NCBI GenBank assembly: GCA_016208525.1
Contig: JACQYJ010000176.1
Location: forward strand, 1 to 5,100
Direction: 5' to 3'
Origin: Deltaproteobacteria bacterium
GTDB lineage: Bacteria > Desulfobacterota > JAENJC01
DNA length: 5,100 bases
The notes under the pieces were generated by a model, which did not search any database, had not been told where the DNA came from, and saw only the letters and a list, made by a program, of their open reading frames with translations. Position numbers and translations under genes: made by a program. Position 1 is the first letter of the stretch. Every line of letters starts with the position of its first letter. This document shows positions 1 through 5,100 of this stretch, piece by piece.

Positions 1-627
1 ATAAAAAACCCCCTTACACCCATCCAGCTCTCGGCGGAAAGGCTTCAAAAGCGCTTTGGCGACAAGGTGGGAGATGGCGGCGAAGTGTTCCAGGAATGCA
101 CGAGGACGATTGTGAGGCAGGTAGAGGAGCTGAAGGCCCTGGTCAATGAGTTTTCAAACTTTGCCAGGATGCCTGCGGCGACCCTCTCTCCAAACGACAT
201 AAATATGACAGTGAGAGAGGCTGTTTTTTTGTTCAAAGAGGCGCATAAAAGAGTGAGCTTCGCCCTTGAGCCTGATGAAACCATGCCGGTGTTCAACATA
301 GACAGGGACCAGATCAAGAGGGCGCTGATAAACCTTATTGACAATGCAGTTGCGGCAGTTGGAGAGGCTGGAGAGATACTGGTCAAGACCTCTTACGACA
401 GGAATTACAAACTGGCGAGGATAGAGGTGGCTGACAGCGGTGGAGGGATAAGAGCGGAGGACAGAGGAAGGCTGTTTGAACCTTATTTCTCTACTAAAAA
501 AGGCGGGACAGGGCTGGGACTTGCTATTGTAAATAGCATTGTATCAGACCATAACGGATACATAAGGGTTTTAGACAACGAACCTAAGGGAACGAGGTTT
601 GTTATTGAATTACCTGTAAAAACGTAG
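1..627 (+). CDS. ntrY: NtrY-type sensor histidine kinase, C-terminal part (5' end outside window)
   Basis: This is the kinase core of a two-component sensor that would autophosphorylate on a His and pass the phosphate to the NtrX-like regulator downstream. The frame is open from base 1 to a TAG at 625-627 and gives 208 residues. It starts inside the H-box: the first residues, IKNPLTPIQLSAERL, match the family pattern HEIKNPLTPIQLSAERL, so the phosphoacceptor His should lie two codons upstream of the window. The HATPase_c domain follows: N-box NLIDNAVAAV (Asn at window codon 115), G1 box DSGGGI, F-box LFEPYFSTKK and G2 box GGTGLGLAI. The tail SDHNGYIRVLDNEPKGTRFVIELP is close to NtrY proteins. 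NtrY usually carries N-terminal membrane segments, HAMP and PAS domains, which cannot be seen here. A GTG at 67 is an internal codon, not a start. All visible catalytic boxes look intact. The NtrY assignment rests on these motifs and on the adjacent NtrX-like gene. Confidence 0.93.
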   Translation: MKNPLTPIQLSAERLQKRFGDKVGDGGEVFQECTRTIVRQVEELKALVNEFSNFARMPAATLSPNDINMTVREAVFLFKEAHKRVSFALEPDETMPVFNIDRDQIKRALINLIDNAVAAVGEAGEILVKTSYDRNYKLARIEVADSGGGIRAEDRGRLFEPYFSTKKGGTGLGLAIVNSIVSDHNGYIRVLDNEPKGTRFVIELPVKT

Positions 628-645
628 GCAAAAAGGTAAACGTGA

Positions 646-704
646 GGGGACTGTCCCTATTTACGGACGGGGCCTTATCCCGGCGTAGAATAGGGACTGT
701 CCCC
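646..704. repeat. REP-like palindromic element between ntrY and ntrX
   Basis: Two arms, GGGGACTGTCCCTATT (646-661) and AATAGGGACTGTCCCC (689-704), are inverted copies matching at 15 of 16 positions. Each arm also contains its own small palindrome, GGGAC-T-GTCCC. The interior continues the stem with bulges (TACG/CGTA, then CGGG/CCCG) around a short loop near 672-678. The element fills most of the 104-base gap between the kinase stop and the regulator start. GGGACTGTCCC-type palindromes resemble the REP/BIME elements mobilised by REP-associated tyrosine transposases (RAYT, Y1_Tnp); that link is from memory of such elements, and no transposase gene is present here. In an ntrYX transcript the hairpin would lie just before the ntrX ribosome binding site. 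There is no T run after it, so it is not a standard intrinsic terminator. Confidence 0.75.
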
Positions 705-722
705 GGCTTTGAGACGCGAGAC

Positions 723-728
723 GGAGGT
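723..728 (+). promoter_or_regulatory. Ribosome binding site deciding the ntrX start
   Basis: GGAGGT lies 3 bases before the ATG at 732. The frame is open further upstream to a GTG at 642, but those 30 extra codons read through the REP-like hairpin and have no family resemblance. From ATG 732 the protein begins MAESILIIDDEES, the normal start of a receiver domain. Confidence 0.85.
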
Positions 729-731
729 TAC

Positions 732-2060
732 ATGGCTGAATCGATACTTATTATAGACGACGAAGAGAGCATCAGGGCCTCCCTTAAAGGGGCTCTGGAG
801 GACGAGGGGTTCGACGTCATTACCGCAGAGGATGGAGAGAGCGGTATAACAAGGACATCGGAGGAACTCCCTGACCTGATACTCCTCGATATCTGGATGC
901 CTGGGATAGACGGGATTGAAACCCTTAACCGCCTGAAACGCTTGTACCCGAAGCTGCCTATAATTATCATGTCAGGTCACGGGACAATTGAAGCAGCAGT
1001 TAAGGCCACAAAGCTTGGGGCTTACGACTTCATAGAGAAGCCGCTGTCAATAGAGAAGGTTATTCTCGGCATCGGACGAGCGTTGGAGACCTCGAGACTC
1101 ATGCAGGAAAACCTGATACTGAAGGGAGACGAGAGGCATCTGATCATAGGCAAAAGTGAGGCAATCAGTAAACTCAAGGAAGATATAGAATCAGCGGCCC
1201 AATCAAAGGCCCCTGTATTGCTTACAGGTGAAAACGGCACAGGTAAGGAGGTCGTGGCCTGGAACATCCACAACCGGAGTCTAAGGGCGAATAAACCCTT
1301 TGTTACCGTCAACTGTGCTGCAATCCCGGAGGAGTTGATGGAGTGCGAGCTCTTCGGTTACGAAAAGGGCGCCTTTACAGGCGCCACATCCAGGCAGAAG
1401 GGACGTTTTGACATAGCCCATGAAGGGACCCTGTTCCTTAATGGAGTAGGCGACATCTCGCTTAGTACCCAGGCCAAGGTGTTGCGGATAATTCAGGAGA
1501 TGGTATTTGAAAGGGTCGGGGGGACAAAGGGGATAAAGGTGGATGTCAGGGTCATTGCTGCCACAAGTCATACCATTCATCCTTCATCCCTCATCCTTCA
1601 TCCCTCATTCCTCATCCATATCCCTCCCCTAAGAGAAAGGGTTGGCGACATCCGGTTATTAGCGGAACATTTCATTAACGAGTTTTCAAGAGAGAGCGGA
1701 AGGCCTTCAAAAAAGGTTTCTCCAGAGGCCATGTCACTGCTTAAAAGGTATGACTGGCCTGGGAATGTAAGGGAACTCCGAAACCTCATAGAGAGGCTTG
1801 TCACCATATCTCCTTCGCGCCTTATAGAGCCTCATAACCTCCCCCCATATCTGACAGGCCCGGCAGAAGGCCCGATAGATGATGCCTTCTCAACACTGGA
1901 TTTCAAGGAGGCCAGGCGCCTCTTTGAGAAGGAGTTCATTATCAGGAAGATGGAAGAGAACGGCTGGAATATATCAAAGACCGCTGAGGCGATGGGTATT
2001 GAGAGAAGCCACCTGCACAGGAAGATAAAGAGTTACGGAATAGAGATAAAGGAATTGTAG
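732..2060 (+). CDS. ntrX: NtrX-type sigma-54 response regulator with damaged AAA+ ATPase core
   Basis: Encodes 442 residues in three domains, normally a phosphorylation-controlled activator of sigma-54 promoters. The receiver (about 4-120) has D9/D10, phosphoacceptor D53 in LLDIWMPGIDG (an NtrX hallmark), S81 and K103. The AAA+ domain (about 138-360) has Walker A GENGTGKE (166-173), GAFTGA (213-218) and WPGNVRELRN (342-351). The C-terminal Fis-type helix-turn-helix (about 391-442) includes WNISKTAEAMGIERSHLHRKI. Two defects stand out. Walker B reads GTLFLNGVGD where the family has GTLFLDEVGD, so both acidic residues are lost (N237, G238). After RVIAAT, the usual stretch of about 28 residues ending before PPLRER, with FREDLYYRLN and its arginine fingers, is replaced by 19 residues, SHTIHPSSLILHPSFLIHI, encoded by a heptamer array. 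The frame stays open and the flanking domains look sound. Inference: it can probably be phosphorylated and bind DNA but not hydrolyse ATP or open sigma-54 complexes. It could be a decaying gene, a repurposed regulator or an assembly error. Confidence 0.9.
   Translation: MAESILIIDDEESIRASLKGALEDEGFDVITAEDGESGITRTSEELPDLILLDIWMPGIDGIETLNRLKRLYPKLPIIIMSGHGTIEAAVKATKLGAYDFIEKPLSIEKVILGIGRALETSRLMQENLILKGDERHLIIGKSEAISKLKEDIESAAQSKAPVLLTGENGTGKEVVAWNIHNRSLRANKPFVTVNCAAIPEELMECELFGYEKGAFTGATSRQKGRFDIAHEGTLFLNGVGDISLSTQAKVLRIIQEMVFERVGGTKGIKVDVRVIAATSHTIHPSSLILHPSFLIHIPPLRERVGDIRLLAEHFINEFSRESGRPSKKVSPEAMSLLKRYDWPGNVRELRNLIERLVTISPSRLIEPHNLPPYLTGPAEGPIDDAFSTLDFKEARRLFEKEFIIRKMEENGWNISKTAEAMGIERSHLHRKIKSYGIEIKEL
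1576..1617 (+). repeat. TTCATCC/CTCATCC heptamer array inside ntrX
   Basis: Six consecutive 7-base units: TTCATCC, TTCATCC, CTCATCC, TTCATCC, CTCATTC, CTCATCC. The total of 42 bases is a multiple of 21, so it adds 14 codons without a frameshift. It encodes the HPSSLILHPSFLI stretch at the place where the AAA+ arginine-finger segment should be. The same unit, on the other strand, lies in the comEA-like gene at 2325-2352. Confidence 0.9.
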
Positions 2061-2084
2061 GGGCTGGTTTCAAACCCGTCCTTT

Positions 2085-2504
2085 CTATTCCACTGTCAGA
2101 TATTTCTTAACTTTCTCTAACCCCTTTTCCTTTATCCCCGTCACATTCTTAAGGTCCTCGACCCGTTTGAACCTGCCGTGCCACTGCCTGTATTCAACAA
2201 TCTTTTCTGCTGTCATGGGCCCTATGCCCCGTATTGCCTCCAGGTCAGTTTTTTTTTTTTTATTTATGTTAATCCTTTTGTTGAGGGTCAGGAGTTTGGA
2301 GCCGGAGAGGTTCTTTGAGGAAAGGGATGAGGGATGAAGGATGAAGGATGAATCATTACTCTTAATTTCCTCAAATATTCTGGATTCTGGATTCTGAATT
2401 CTAACTTCTATTTCGCTGAGATCTATTGCGTTAAAATAGAGAAGGGTCATCCCGAAGATTATCAGAAGGACAATTACCTGCTGGCCTTTGGAAAAGGTTT
2501 TCAT
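2085..2504 (-). CDS. ComEA-like helix-hairpin-helix protein, membrane anchored
   Basis: Encodes 139 residues. One transmembrane segment lies near the N-terminus (about 9-24, QVIVLLIIFGMTLLYF) after a short basic start, followed by a linker (about 25-75) and a C-terminal helix-hairpin-helix domain (about 76-137). That domain has ININ, LEAIRGIGPMTAEKIVEYR and LKNVTGIKEKGLEKVKKYL, the double hairpin pattern of ComEA, the DNA receptor of natural transformation. I chose ATG 2504 because AAGGG lies 5 bases upstream; a TTG at 2519 in the same frame has no such site and lies inside a repeat array. The linker is odd: IQNPESRI comes from an AGAATCC array and SSFILHPSSL from a TTCATCC array. A run of 13 A on the coding strand encodes KKKK just before the hairpin domain; alignment to the usual NINTATAEELE keeps the same length, so no frameshift is needed. 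The gene converges on ntrX with 24 bases between their ends. A role in DNA uptake is likely by family; a less specific HhH DNA-binding role is also possible. Confidence 0.85.
   Translation of the reverse strand: MKTFSKGQQVIVLLIIFGMTLLYFNAIDLSEIEVRIQNPESRIFEEIKSNDSSFILHPSSLSSKNLSGSKLLTLNKRININKKKKTDLEAIRGIGPMTAEKIVEYRQWHGRFKRVEDLKNVTGIKEKGLEKVKKYLTVE
2249..2261. repeat. 13-base homopolymer (A run on the comEA coding strand)
   Basis: Thirteen T on the + strand read as AAT-(AAA)4-ACT in the comEA-like gene and encode NKKKKT. Runs of this length are prone to slippage by polymerases and to sequencing indels. The run lies upstream of the helix-hairpin-helix domain, so a shift would remove that domain. 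Confidence 0.9.
2325..2352 (-). repeat. TTCATCC/CTCATCC heptamer array inside the comEA-like gene
   Basis: Four consecutive units, seen on the + strand as GGATGAG, GGATGAA, GGATGAA, GGATGAA. Read on the coding strand they are the same unit as in ntrX and encode part of SSFILHPSSL in the linker between membrane segment and DNA-binding domain. Confidence 0.88.
2377..2404 (-). repeat. AGAATCC-type heptamer array inside the comEA-like gene
   Basis: Four units on the + strand: ATTCTGG, ATTCTGG, ATTCTGA, ATTCTAA. On the coding strand they encode VRIQNPESRI. It is a second heptamer family, different in sequence from the TTCATCC array 24 bases away. Confidence 0.82.
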
Positions 2505-2514
2505 AAAAACCCTT

Positions 2515-2584
2515 GGCAAAAGGTGAAAGGTAAAAGGCGAAAGGTAAAAGGTAAAAGGTAAAAGGTAAAAGGTAAAAGGTAAAA
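2515..2584 (+). repeat. GGTAAAA heptamer array, ten units
   Basis: Ten head-to-tail 7-base units: GGCAAAA, GGTGAAA, GGTAAAA, GGCGAAA, then six identical GGTAAAA. The variants sit at the left end and the right end is perfectly uniform, which suggests recent expansion there. It lies in the gap before the comEA-like start and forms the left arm of a long imperfect inverted repeat with 2594-2663. Confidence 0.93.
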
Positions 2585-2593
2585 GATTTTAAA

Positions 2594-2663
2594 CCTTTAG
2601 CCTTTAACCTTTAGCCTTTAACCCTTAACCTTTAACCTTTAGCCTTTAGCCGTTGACCTTTTT
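2594..2663 (+). repeat. CCTTTAR heptamer array, about ten units, overlapping the 3' end of cimA
   Basis: Units in order: CCTTTAG, CCTTTAA, CCTTTAG, CCTTTAA, CCCTTAA, CCTTTAA, CCTTTAG, CCTTTAG, then degenerate CCGTTGA and CCTTTTT. Its reverse complement, GGTTAAA/GGCTAAA, is a close variant of the GGTAAAA unit, so the two arrays face each other across the 9-base spacer GATTTTAAA. It extends into cimA and supplies that gene's last codons and stop. Confidence 0.9.
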
Positions 2664-4224
2664 CATCTTTATAAAGCTTATAATCTATGCTGTCCACAAG
2701 GGCCTGCCAGCTTGCCTCTATTACATTTTCGGATACCCCGACTGTTCCCCACTTATCCGACTTGTCGCCTGATTCAATGAGGACACGGACAGATGCAGCG
2801 GTCCCCTCTCCTGCCGTTAAGACCCTGACCTTGAAGTCCAGGAGCTTGACATCCTTAAGAGACGGGTAGAACTTCTCTAATGCCTTCCTTAAAGCATTGT
2901 CAATGGCATTTATAGGGCCATCTCCAACAGCGGCCGTATGCTCCACTTTGCCCCCTACCTCAACCATTATTGTGGCCTCTGCTATAGGAGGTTCATCTTC
3001 CTTGCGCTTTTCGTCAATGACCCTGAAGCCAATAAGGTTGAAGTGCTTCTTATGAGTTCCTAAAACCCTCTTCATCAACAGTTCAAAGGACGCCTCGGCC
3101 CCCTCAAACTGGTACCCCTTATGTTCCAGGTCTTTTATTGTCTCAACAAGCTCCTGGGTTAGAGGGTCTGTGTTGTTTATATCGATCCCAAACTCCTTTG
3201 CCTTGAAAAGGATATTGCTCTTCCCTGAAAGGTCGGATATGAGAACCCTCCGGCGGTTTCCGACCAGCTCCGGCCTTATATGTTCGTAAGTTTCCGCCTT
3301 TTTCATCACAGCGCTGACGTGTATCCCTCCTTTGTGCGCAAAGGCGCTCTCTCCCACATACGGGAGATGAGAGTTATGGGTGAGATTAGATATCTCGCTT
3401 ACAAACCTTGATGTCTCGGAAAGCCTTGCCAGTTGAAAATCAGAGAGGCACTTATAACCCATCTTGAGTTGCAGGTTCGGGATTATGGAACAGAGGTTGG
3501 CGTTACCGCATCTCTCTCCAAAACCGTTTATTGTCCCCTGAACCTGCCTTATCCCTGACTCTATCGCTATGAGAGAATTGGCAACGGCCAGATCAGAGTC
3601 GTTGTGGCAATGGATGCCGAGAGGGGTCTTCACTGCTTTTTTAACCATCTTAATGGCTTCAGCAACTTCATGAGTAAGGGTCCCGCCATTTGTATCGCAA
3701 AGGACCAGACAGTCAGCCCCTGCATCGAGAGCGGCCTTCAGGGTTTTGACAGCATACTCAGGATTCGCCTTATATCCGTCAAAAAAGTGTTCCGCATCAT
3801 AAAAGACCTCGTCAAGCTCCTTTTTCAGGAAGGCTACGGAGTCAGTTATCATATCCAGATTTTCCCTGAGAGATATCTTAAGCGCCTCCTTTACATGGAG
3901 GTCCCAGCTCTTCCCGAATATACAGGCAACTCCGGCGCCTGAAGACACCAGCGCCTTGAGGTTATGGTCTTCCGATGGCTGGATCCTGGGCCTTCCAGTG
4001 CTTCCAAAGGCAGACACACTGGAATTCTTAAGGCGCACCTTTTTTATCTCTTTAAAAAACTGAACATCCTTTGGATTAGAGCCGGGCCATCCGCCTTCAA
4101 TGTAATGGACCCCAAGCTCATCAAGCTTTCCGGCCACAAGGATCTTGTCTTCCACGGAAAAGGATATCTCTTCAGCCTGGGTGCCGTCTCTGAGGCTTGT
4201 ATCGTATATCTTTATAGTTTTCAT
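2632..4224 (-). CDS. cimA: (R)-citramalate synthase
   Basis: Encodes 530 residues and condenses pyruvate with acetyl-CoA to (R)-citramalate, the first step of the threonine-independent route to 2-oxobutanoate and isoleucine, in the cytoplasm. The TIM-barrel domain (about 1-270) opens with IYDTSLRDGTQAEEISFS (R12, D13) and has the metal motif GIHCHNDSDLAVANS (H205, H207, N208) and the second family signature GFGERCGNAN (234-243). A linker and subdomain follow, including SAFAHKGGIHVSAV (293-305). The regulatory dimer domain (about 395-518) ends in SWQALVDSIDYKLYKDE. GGWPGSNPKD and the length of about 530 favour the CimA subgroup over LeuA or homocitrate synthase. The ATG at 4224 gives the canonical family start, but no Shine-Dalgarno sequence precedes it. 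The last eight residues, GQRLKAKG, and the TAA stop come from a heptamer array, so the C-terminus is probably a repeat-derived extension. The corC-like gene ends 61 bases upstream on the same strand. Confidence 0.95.
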   Translation of the reverse strand: MKTIKIYDTSLRDGTQAEEISFSVEDKILVAGKLDELGVHYIEGGWPGSNPKDVQFFKEIKKVRLKNSSVSAFGSTGRPRIQPSEDHNLKALVSSGAGVACIFGKSWDLHVKEALKISLRENLDMITDSVAFLKKELDEVFYDAEHFFDGYKANPEYAVKTLKAALDAGADCLVLCDTNGGTLTHEVAEAIKMVKKAVKTPLGIHCHNDSDLAVANSLIAIESGIRQVQGTINGFGERCGNANLCSIIPNLQLKMGYKCLSDFQLARLSETSRFVSEISNLTHNSHLPYVGESAFAHKGGIHVSAVMKKAETYEHIRPELVGNRRRVLISDLSGKSNILFKAKEFGIDINNTDPLTQELVETIKDLEHKGYQFEGAEASFELLMKRVLGTHKKHFNLIGFRVIDEKRKEDEPPIAEATIMVEVGGKVEHTAAVGDGPINAIDNALRKALEKFYPSLKDVKLLDFKVRVLTAGEGTAASVRVLIESGDKSDKWGTVGVSENVIEASWQALVDSIDYKLYKDEKGQRLKAKG

Positions 4225-4233
4225 AGGCAGGAT

Positions 4234-4261
4234 ATTATCATAAACCCATGCGGAGTGAAAA
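4234..4261 (-). promoter_or_regulatory. Possible sigma-70 type promoter for cimA
   Basis: Reading the minus strand, TTTTCA (4256-4261, 4 of 6 to TTGACA) and GATAAT (4234-4239, 5 of 6 to TATAAT) are 16 bases apart. The -10 element ends 9 bases before the cimA ATG, so a transcript would begin only a few bases before the start codon. That fits the missing ribosome binding site and would mean a nearly leaderless message. The evidence is a motif match only. Confidence 0.25.
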
Positions 4262-4285
4262 GGGGAAAGTGAGGGGGCAGGCAGG

Positions 4286-5100
4286 TTATCTGGTACGAGA
4301 GGCCTGGGCAGTTTCTGTCATGCGGAGCCTTATCCTCGCCACCCTCCTGCCTATTACCCTCTCGACAGTAAATTTAATGCCGTTGTCTATTATCGCCTCT
4401 TTTTCGTTCGGTATCCTTCCCATGATGGTCATGACAAAGCCGCCCATGGTGGTGTCCAAATCCTCAGACAGGTCAAGGTTAAGCCTTTCATTTACCTCCT
4501 TTATTGTGGCGCTCCCGTCTATCAGGGCAGAGCCGTCGGTCAGCTCTATCACCTTATCGGCCTCCTCGTCATGTTCGTCCTGTATCTCACCGACTATCTC
4601 TTCCAGGATATCCTCCATTGTGGCAAGTCCTTCTATCCCGCCGTATTCATCCACAATTATTGCTATATGGCTTCTGTTCTTCCTGAACTCCTCAAGAAGT
4701 CTCTCTGCCTTTGCCGAATCGGGGATATAGAATGGTTTTCTCATAACTTGAGTTAAAGTAAACGCCTTTTCCGAATCCCAGTAGTTCATCACATCCTTTA
4801 CATGTACGACCCCAACTATATTGTCCAGGGTGTCCTTATACACAGGCATCCTTGAAAAACCGATTTCTTTAAAGAAAGCGACCACTTCTTTAAGTGGAGT
4901 ATCTACCTCTATTGCCTTGATCTTTACCCTTGGGACCATGACCTCTCTGACAAAAAGATCGCTCATCTCCAGTACCCTGTGGAGTATCCGCCTCTTTTCC
5001 TTTGGCACCACTCCCTCTTCTTCACCCATGCGTATAATGGTCTTCAGCTCGTCCTCGGAAAGAGAAGGCGCTGAAGCCATCTCACCGGCGCCCAAGAGCC
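4286..5100 (-). CDS. CorC/HlyC-family CBS-domain protein, C-terminal part (5' end outside window)
   Basis: The frame has no stop up to base 5100, so the gene continues beyond the window; TTG 5095 and ATG 5080 are internal codons. The visible 271 residues begin with a linker, LLGAGEMASAPSLSEDELKTIIRMGEEEGV, typical of what follows the membrane domain (DUF21/CNNM) of hemolysin-type transporters. Two CBS domains follow: one from VREVMVPR to VHVKDVM, the other from VMRKPFYIPDSAKAERLLEEF to IEGLATMEDILEEIVGEIQDE. The C-terminal CorC_HlyC domain runs from ALIDGSATIKEVNERLNLDL through TMGGFVMTIMGRIPNEKE to VARIRLRM. In this family the CBS pair binds adenine nucleotides and the full protein is linked to Mg2+ or Co2+ transport. 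A shorter CorC form without membrane helices, as in Enterobacteria, cannot be excluded, but the LLG linker favours the longer form. TAA stop at 4286-4288. Confidence 0.9.
   Translation of the reverse strand, partial: LLGAGEMASAPSLSEDELKTIIRMGEEEGVVPKEKRRILHRVLEMSDLFVREVMVPRVKIKAIEVDTPLKEVVAFFKEIGFSRMPVYKDTLDNIVGVVHVKDVMNYWDSEKAFTLTQVMRKPFYIPDSAKAERLLEEFRKNRSHIAIIVDEYGGIEGLATMEDILEEIVGEIQDEHDEEADKVIELTDGSALIDGSATIKEVNERLNLDLSEDLDTTMGGFVMTIMGRIPNEKEAIIDNGIKFTVERVIGRRVARIRLRMTETAQASRTR

Noticed and set aside
627..640. GGCAAAAAGGTAAA after ntrY as another GGTAAAA array
   Set aside because: Only about two imperfect units with a shifted spacing; too short to separate from chance.
642..731. N-terminal extension of ntrX from GTG 642
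   Set aside because: It translates the REP-like hairpin, lacks family similarity, and a clear GGAGGT site serves ATG 732.
2061..2081. Intrinsic terminator between the convergent ntrX and comEA-like genes
   Set aside because: GGTTTCAAACC is only a tiny palindrome and no T run follows on either strand.
2505..2519. TTG 2519 as start of the comEA-like gene
   Set aside because: No ribosome binding site precedes it and it lies at the edge of the heptamer array, while ATG 2504 has AAGGG at good spacing.
2515..2663. Repeat-rich region as a CRISPR array
   Set aside because: Units are 7 bases, directly adjacent, with no spacers and no cas genes nearby.
2632..4224. 2-isopropylmalate or homocitrate synthase instead of citramalate synthase
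   Set aside because: The YIEGGWPGSNPKD segment, length near 530 and C-terminal layout fit the CimA subgroup better; substrate specificity is still a family inference.
4248..4730. Plus-strand open frame of 160 codons opposite the corC-like gene
   Set aside because: Serine-rich, low-complexity translation antisense to a well-supported gene with CBS and CorC_HlyC domains.

Overview
The window holds the end of a two-component locus on the + strand and three genes on the - strand that converge on it. Layout: (1) 1-627 (+), the C-terminal part of an NtrY-type histidine kinase, cut by the left edge; (2) 646-704, a palindromic REP-like hairpin in the gap; (3) 732-2060 (+), an NtrX-type sigma-54 response regulator with serious lesions in its ATPase core; (4) 2085-2504 (-), a small membrane-anchored ComEA-like helix-hairpin-helix protein; (5) 2515-2663, two opposed heptanucleotide arrays; (6) 2632-4224 (-), (R)-citramalate synthase (cimA); (7) 4286-5100 (-), the CBS-pair and CorC_HlyC part of a CorC/HlyC/CNNM-type membrane protein, cut by the right edge.

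The organism is a Gram-negative-type bacterium of middling GC. NtrY/NtrX, a citramalate route to isoleucine, a ComEA-like protein, GGGACTGTCCC palindromes and abundant heptamer repeats together suggest Nitrospirota or a deltaproteobacterium-like lineage. This is inference and no marker gene settles it.

NtrY and NtrX should form a membrane kinase and DNA-binding regulator pair. The minus-strand genes run in the order corC-like, cimA, comEA-like. They share a direction, but their products have no obvious common pathway.

The most striking feature is a set of short tandem repeats, all with a 7-base period: TTCATCC/CTCATCC, AGAATCC and GGTAAAA/CCTTTAR. They do not stay between genes. One array lies inside ntrX exactly where the arginine-finger segment of the AAA+ domain should be. 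Two lie inside the comEA-like gene and form much of its linker. One supplies the last codons and the stop of cimA. The same NtrX has also lost both Walker B acidic residues (NG in place of DE) while keeping Walker A, GAFTGA, the phosphoacceptor Asp and the Fis-type HTH. It looks like an ATPase-dead regulator with an intact reading frame. I see no CRISPR array, tRNA, rRNA or transposase gene, and no complete undescribed multi-gene system; the novelty is in the repeats and what they have done to genes.
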